64,000 bases of DNA from VMDH01 sp038108875 (lineage in GTDB: Bacteria; Pseudomonadota; Gammaproteobacteria; Magnimaribacterales; D2472): assembly GCA_038108875.1 (NCBI GenBank), contig JAYNII010000002.1, positions 62,001 to 126,000 on the forward strand, written 5' to 3'. Positions within the stretch are counted from its first letter, which is position 1, and every line of letters begins with the position of its first letter. Shown here piece after piece: positions 60,809 through 64,000 of the stretch. Under the pieces are notes generated by a model that was not told the DNA's origin, did not search any database, and saw only the letters and a list, made by a program, of their open reading frames with translations. Made by a program: the position numbers and the translations under genes.

Positions 60809-61783
60809 ATGAAAAATCATAATTTTGAAAAATCTGCACTTAGAACTATCAAAACAGAAATACAAGCTATAAATTCTATCAAAACTTCTATCGGAAAAAG
60901 TTTCACTTCAATTTGTGAACAGATTCTTGATTGCAAGGGACAGCTGATAGTAATCGGAGTTGGTAAATCGGCTCACATTGGTAAAAAAATAGCAGCATCT
61001 CTTTCAAGTACTGGAACGCCGGCATACATGATGCATGCAACCGAAGCTGCTCATGGTGATTTGGGTATGATTTCTAAAAAAGATGATGTATTAATCCTTT
61101 CAAATTCTGGAGAGACTGCCGAAATAATAGCTATTCTTCCAGCTTTAAAGAGAGCTGCAAGAAATATTTATTCATTTACAGGAAATAGAGAGTCTACAAT
61201 TGCCAAAAACAGCAAGCAAACCATAGTAGTAAAAATAAAAAAAGAGGCGTGTCCTAACAATTTGGCACCCACTTCATCAACAACTGCAATGTTGGTTTTA
61301 GGAGATGCTCTTACAGTTGCCCTCCTAGAAGCAAATGGATTTTCATCTAAAGATTTTGCTAAAAGTCATCCAGCAGGAACCCTTGGCAAACGACTGACTA
61401 CACTTGCTTCAGATTTAGCGATAACAGGAAAAGATATCGCTATCGTTTTATCGTGCGATTCTATAATTGATGCAGCCATAGAAATAACTGAAAAAAAATT
61501 AGGAATTGCATTGGTTAAAGGATCTAATGGAAGGATAATTGGGGTCTTTTCTGATGGAGATCTAAGAAGAGCTGTTAAATCATCCAATAATTTACATTCT
61601 GCACAAGTTAGAAATCATATGTCCAAGCATTTTGTGACAGTAAAAAGAAATAGCCTAGCGATGGATGCCCTCAAGATTATGGAAAACAAAAAAATCCTAT
61701 CTGTGGTGGTAAAGGATTCTAAAGATAAAAACTACATTGGATTACTAACAATGCATTCTCTCCTTGAATCTGGTATCGTCTAA
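60809..61783 (+). CDS. kdsD: KdsD, arabinose 5-phosphate isomerase
   Basis: 324-residue enzyme (E. coli 328) making arabinose 5-phosphate for KDO. SIS domain (about 35-180; VIGVGKSAHIGKKIAASLSSTGTPAYMMH, ILSNSGETAEI, APTSSTTAMLVLGDAL) and a CBS pair (about 200-324). I use ATG 60809; in-frame TTG codons at 60788 and 60797 are possible alternatives. It begins the LPS block, followed directly by lptA without kdsC or lptC. Confidence 0.96.
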   Translation: MKNHNFEKSALRTIKTEIQAINSIKTSIGKSFTSICEQILDCKGQLIVIGVGKSAHIGKKIAASLSSTGTPAYMMHATEAAHGDLGMISKKDDVLILSNSGETAEIIAILPALKRAARNIYSFTGNRESTIAKNSKQTIVVKIKKEACPNNLAPTSSTTAMLVLGDALTVALLEANGFSSKDFAKSHPAGTLGKRLTTLASDLAITGKDIAIVLSCDSIIDAAIEITEKKLGIALVKGSNGRIIGVFSDGDLRRAVKSSNNLHSAQVRNHMSKHFVTVKRNSLAMDALKIMENKKILSVVVKDSKDKNYIGLLTMHSLLESGIV

Positions 61784-61784
61784 A

Positions 61785-62168
61785 GTGAAACTAATCATAA
61801 CTTGCTCCTTTATACTGATGTTAGCTGTTGAACTAAGCTCAAACAATTCAGATATTTTTGCTAGAGAGGTAAATTACTTCCCAGAAGAAAAAAAAGTTCA
61901 GCTAAATGGCGATATATCAATCGAATATAACGACTGGACTTTCCTAGCAGACAGTGGAGATTTCCTTATTGAGGAAAAAAAACTTTTATTACATGGAAGT
62001 GAAAATAGGAAAGCATCCTTTAGCAATCAACAGAAAACTGTATTCGGAGAATCAAATTATATTGAGGTTAACTTAGAGAAAAGTATTGATTTGCAAGGCG
62101 AAGCTGAATTAACTTCAAATTTAGAGCATATAAAATCCAATAAGATTAGCTATAAATTCGTTAAGTAA
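61785..62168 (+). CDS. lptA: LptA-like LPS transport bridge protein, short
   Basis: 127-residue OstA/LptA-domain protein starting at GTG 61785 just after the kdsD stop: signal peptide (about 1-26), then VQLNGDISIEYNDWTFLADS, FSNQQKTVFGESNYIEV, LQGEAELTSNLEHIKSNKISY, matching the LptA beta-jellyroll pattern. E. coli LptA has 185 residues. It would link inner-membrane LptFG/LptC to outer-membrane LptD. The missing lptC and short length raise the question of how the bridge is anchored. It precedes lptB by four bases. Confidence 0.85.
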   Translation: MKLIITCSFILMLAVELSSNNSDIFAREVNYFPEEKKVQLNGDISIEYNDWTFLADSGDFLIEEKKLLLHGSENRKASFSNQQKTVFGESNYIEVNLEKSIDLQGEAELTSNLEHIKSNKISYKFVK

Positions 62169-62172
62169 AGAG

Positions 62173-62886
62173 ATGTTAGAAATAACAAATTTATCAAAAT
62201 CATTTAAAGACAGAAGAGTTATCAGTAATGTTAATTTGTCTATAAATAGAGGTGAAATTATTGGTCTCTTAGGCCCAAATGGTGCTGGAAAAACAACCAT
62301 CTTCTATATGATTGCTGGTCTTATGCACCCTGATGGCGGAAAAATAGTTATTGAAAATGAAGAAATCACTAACTTTCCCATGCATGAAAGAGCTAAAAAA
62401 GGACTGGTTTACCTACCTCAAGAACCATCTATTTTTCAGTCCATGACTGTTTGGGAGAATATTTATGGATCAGCAGAATTACTATATAGAGATAAAAATA
62501 AAATTAAATTTAAAACTGAGTCAGTGATTAGCGCTTTAGATCTTGAAGAAATCTTGCATCAAAAAGGAAGAACTCTTTCTGGAGGACAAAGAAGAAGAGT
62601 TGAAATAGCCAGATGTTTGCTTTTTGATCCCAAAATAATTCTCTTGGATGAGCCATTTGCAGGTGTTGATCCTCTGGTGGTAGATGAAATAAATAAGATT
62701 TTAAAAGATTTAATATTAAAAAAAGTATCTGTTTTAATTACAGATCATAATGTAACTCAAACTTTGAGCATTTGTGATCGATCCTACATCATTAATGAAG
62801 GACAAGTCATCGCATCCGGTTCTCGTGAAAATCTCATGAATAATAACCTAGTGAAAGAAAAGTATTTTGGTAAGCTCTTTGAGTAA
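62173..62886 (+). CDS. lptB: LptB, LPS transport ATPase
   Basis: 237-residue ABC ATPase (E. coli 241). Walker A GPNGAGKTT, signature LSGGQRRRVEIARCL, Walker B IILLDEPFAGVDP and switch His in ITDHNV. It powers LPS extraction with LptFG. Followed without spacer by rpoN, the conserved lptB-rpoN order. Confidence 0.98.
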   Translation: MLEITNLSKSFKDRRVISNVNLSINRGEIIGLLGPNGAGKTTIFYMIAGLMHPDGGKIVIENEEITNFPMHERAKKGLVYLPQEPSIFQSMTVWENIYGSAELLYRDKNKIKFKTESVISALDLEEILHQKGRTLSGGQRRRVEIARCLLFDPKIILLDEPFAGVDPLVVDEINKILKDLILKKVSVLITDHNVTQTLSICDRSYIINEGQVIASGSRENLMNNNLVKEKYFGKLFE

Positions 62887-64000
62887 ATGTCGATAAGACT
62901 TATTGCAAAAAAATCACTCAACCAAAGAATTGCTCTAACGCCCTACTTAAAAAAATCAATTGATTTATTGCAATTATCAAGGTTTGCATTGATTGAGAGA
63001 ATTGATGATGCATGTCAAGAAAACCCTTTCCTTTTAAGCCTAGAAAAGGATAATTTCATAAGAGATTTCTCTTTAGATTGTCCTGAAAACATCTCCTTGC
63101 AAGAAGCGATTTTAAAACAAATACCTGAGATTTTAGATAAAACTGTTGATAGAGAGATTGCAAAAAACCTGACCTATTGTTTAGATGATAATGGCTTCTT
63201 AGAGCTAGATTCTGTTTTAGAACTAACGAGCTCTAACAAGAGCCTTAAATCCGAAAACCTAAATAATTTAATTGATCAGCTACAAATAAACATTGAACCT
63301 GCAGGGGTTTTTGCAAGAAATAACAGAGAAAATATATATATTCAATGTCATAGAAAAAAATTAAATAATCGATTGCTCTATCTAATACATCATATGTTAT
63401 TCGACTTTAGGAATATGGATTTTGAGATGATATTAGAAAATATTTCTAATGATTTCCCCGAAGATTTAATTAAAAAAGCAATCAAACAAATAAGTAATTG
63501 TGATTTAAGCCCGGGTTTAAATTTTCAAACTACCAGGCAACTTAGACCAGATTTGCATATTAAAATTCTTAAAAATGGAGAAATTGAAGTTGGCTTCATA
63601 AAAGATGATATGCCCAATGTTGTTTTTGATAACGAACTGCTTAATGATTTTAAATTTTCAAAAATTTTAAATGAAAAAACAAAGTTGCTAATATCTCAAG
63701 CGAAATGGTTTATCGGGGCAATTGAAAACAGAAATAAAACACTAGAAAAGGTAGGAATACTCATTTGCCTTCTCCAAAAAGATTTTATAGCAGGCAAAAG
63801 AGCTGAACCATTACCTCTTTCAAATAAGGATATTGCAAAAAAGCTAACTCTATCACCCTCCACCATTTCAAGAGTAACAAGAGATAAATTTATCTTGATT
63901 AATGGCAAGATTCTCTCATTAAGAAACCTTCTCATACCCTCAGTTTCAAGAACAAAGAAATTATCTCCAAATGACTTTGTTCAGGAGATAAGCAATGTTA
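62887..64000 (+). CDS. rpoN: RpoN, sigma-54 factor (partial, runs off window)
   Basis: 371 codons are visible and the frame is open at the window end. The start MSIRLIAKKSLNQRIALTPYLKKSIDLLQLS is region I (enhancer response). Region II (about 50-75) is short and only mildly acidic. The core-binding part follows, then a helix-turn-helix-like SNKDIAKKLTLSPSTISRVTRDKF (about 316-340). The RpoN box lies beyond the window. Its ATG directly follows the lptB stop. Confidence 0.95.
   Translation, partial: MSIRLIAKKSLNQRIALTPYLKKSIDLLQLSRFALIERIDDACQENPFLLSLEKDNFIRDFSLDCPENISLQEAILKQIPEILDKTVDREIAKNLTYCLDDNGFLELDSVLELTSSNKSLKSENLNNLIDQLQINIEPAGVFARNNRENIYIQCHRKKLNNRLLYLIHHMLFDFRNMDFEMILENISNDFPEDLIKKAIKQISNCDLSPGLNFQTTRQLRPDLHIKILKNGEIEVGFIKDDMPNVVFDNELLNDFKFSKILNEKTKLLISQAKWFIGAIENRNKTLEKVGILICLLQKDFIAGKRAEPLPLSNKDIAKKLTLSPSTISRVTRDKFILINGKILSLRNLLIPSVSRTKKLSPNDFVQEISNV

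Noticed and set aside
1..64000. CRISPR arrays, IS elements, prophage, integron, defence or biosynthetic islands
   Set aside because: No regularly spaced repeats, transposase or integrase genes or island boundaries are visible; gene order is housekeeping throughout.

Overview
The window is a strongly AT-rich, very compact stretch of a Gram-negative chromosome. Gene content and order are gammaproteobacterial: Isc, Bam, Tol-Pal, Lpt and Kds (LPS) genes, a bc1 complex, and blocks such as dapA-bamC-purC, aspS-yebC-ybgC-tolQRAB-pal-cpoB-tRNA-Lys, pyrG-kdsA-eno-ftsB-ispD, rpsF-rpsR-rplI-dnaB-alr, rplM-rpsI-petABC-sspA and murA-ibaG-mlaC/kdsD-lptAB-rpoN. Those blocks match Pseudomonas and E. coli order with many genes deleted. 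AT richness, minimal spacing and gene loss suggest a streamlined marine lineage such as SAR86. That placement is inference; no 16S gene is present.

Layout: 47-2998 isc operon (iscR-S-U-A-fdx-iscX, without hscBA). 3025-5629 dapA-bamC-purC. 5683-9932 bcp, PerM-like protein, bepA and an ATP/ADP-translocase-like transporter. 9952-10697 tRNA-Lys and cpoB. 10706-17783 Tol-Pal, ybgC, a phage-type PDDEXK nuclease where ruvCAB normally lies, yebC, aspS, fmdB-like gene. 17837-21796 proS, thiolase, recA with an SOS box, fdxA. 21800-29705 nlpD, popT (DUF368), pcm, surE, fused ispDF, ftsB, eno, kdsA, pyrG. 29769-34484 a di-iron protein, alr, dnaB, rplI, rpsR, rpsF. 34556-50293 the division and cell-wall (dcw) cluster. 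50382-51532 rnpB and rsmI. 51537-56584 lpoA, sspA, petABC with a 100-N assembly gap, rpsI, rplM. 56668-64000 zapE, degS-like protease, murA, ibaG, mlaC, kdsD, lptA, lptB and the start of rpoN.

The genes are almost all housekeeping: Fe-S assembly, precursors of peptidoglycan, LPS and isoprenoids, division, envelope integrity, translation and respiration. There is no IS element, prophage, integron or CRISPR array, and no gene-free stretch over 300 bases except the one filled by rnpB.

The interest lies in rearranged and missing parts. ftsZ has moved from the end of the dcw cluster to between mraZ and rsmH, under four MraZ-type AAAGTG repeats. FtsQ carries a consensus lipobox. The PDDEXK nuclease occupies the ruvCAB site. 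hscBA, rpoS/mutS/cinA/recX, mlaFEDB, kdsC and lptC are missing from their usual positions. Divergent gene pairs have almost no spacer, and several promoters predict leaderless or near-leaderless mRNAs. No wholly new multi-gene system was found; the nuclease at the ruv site and the rewired dcw cluster are the best candidates for something undescribed.
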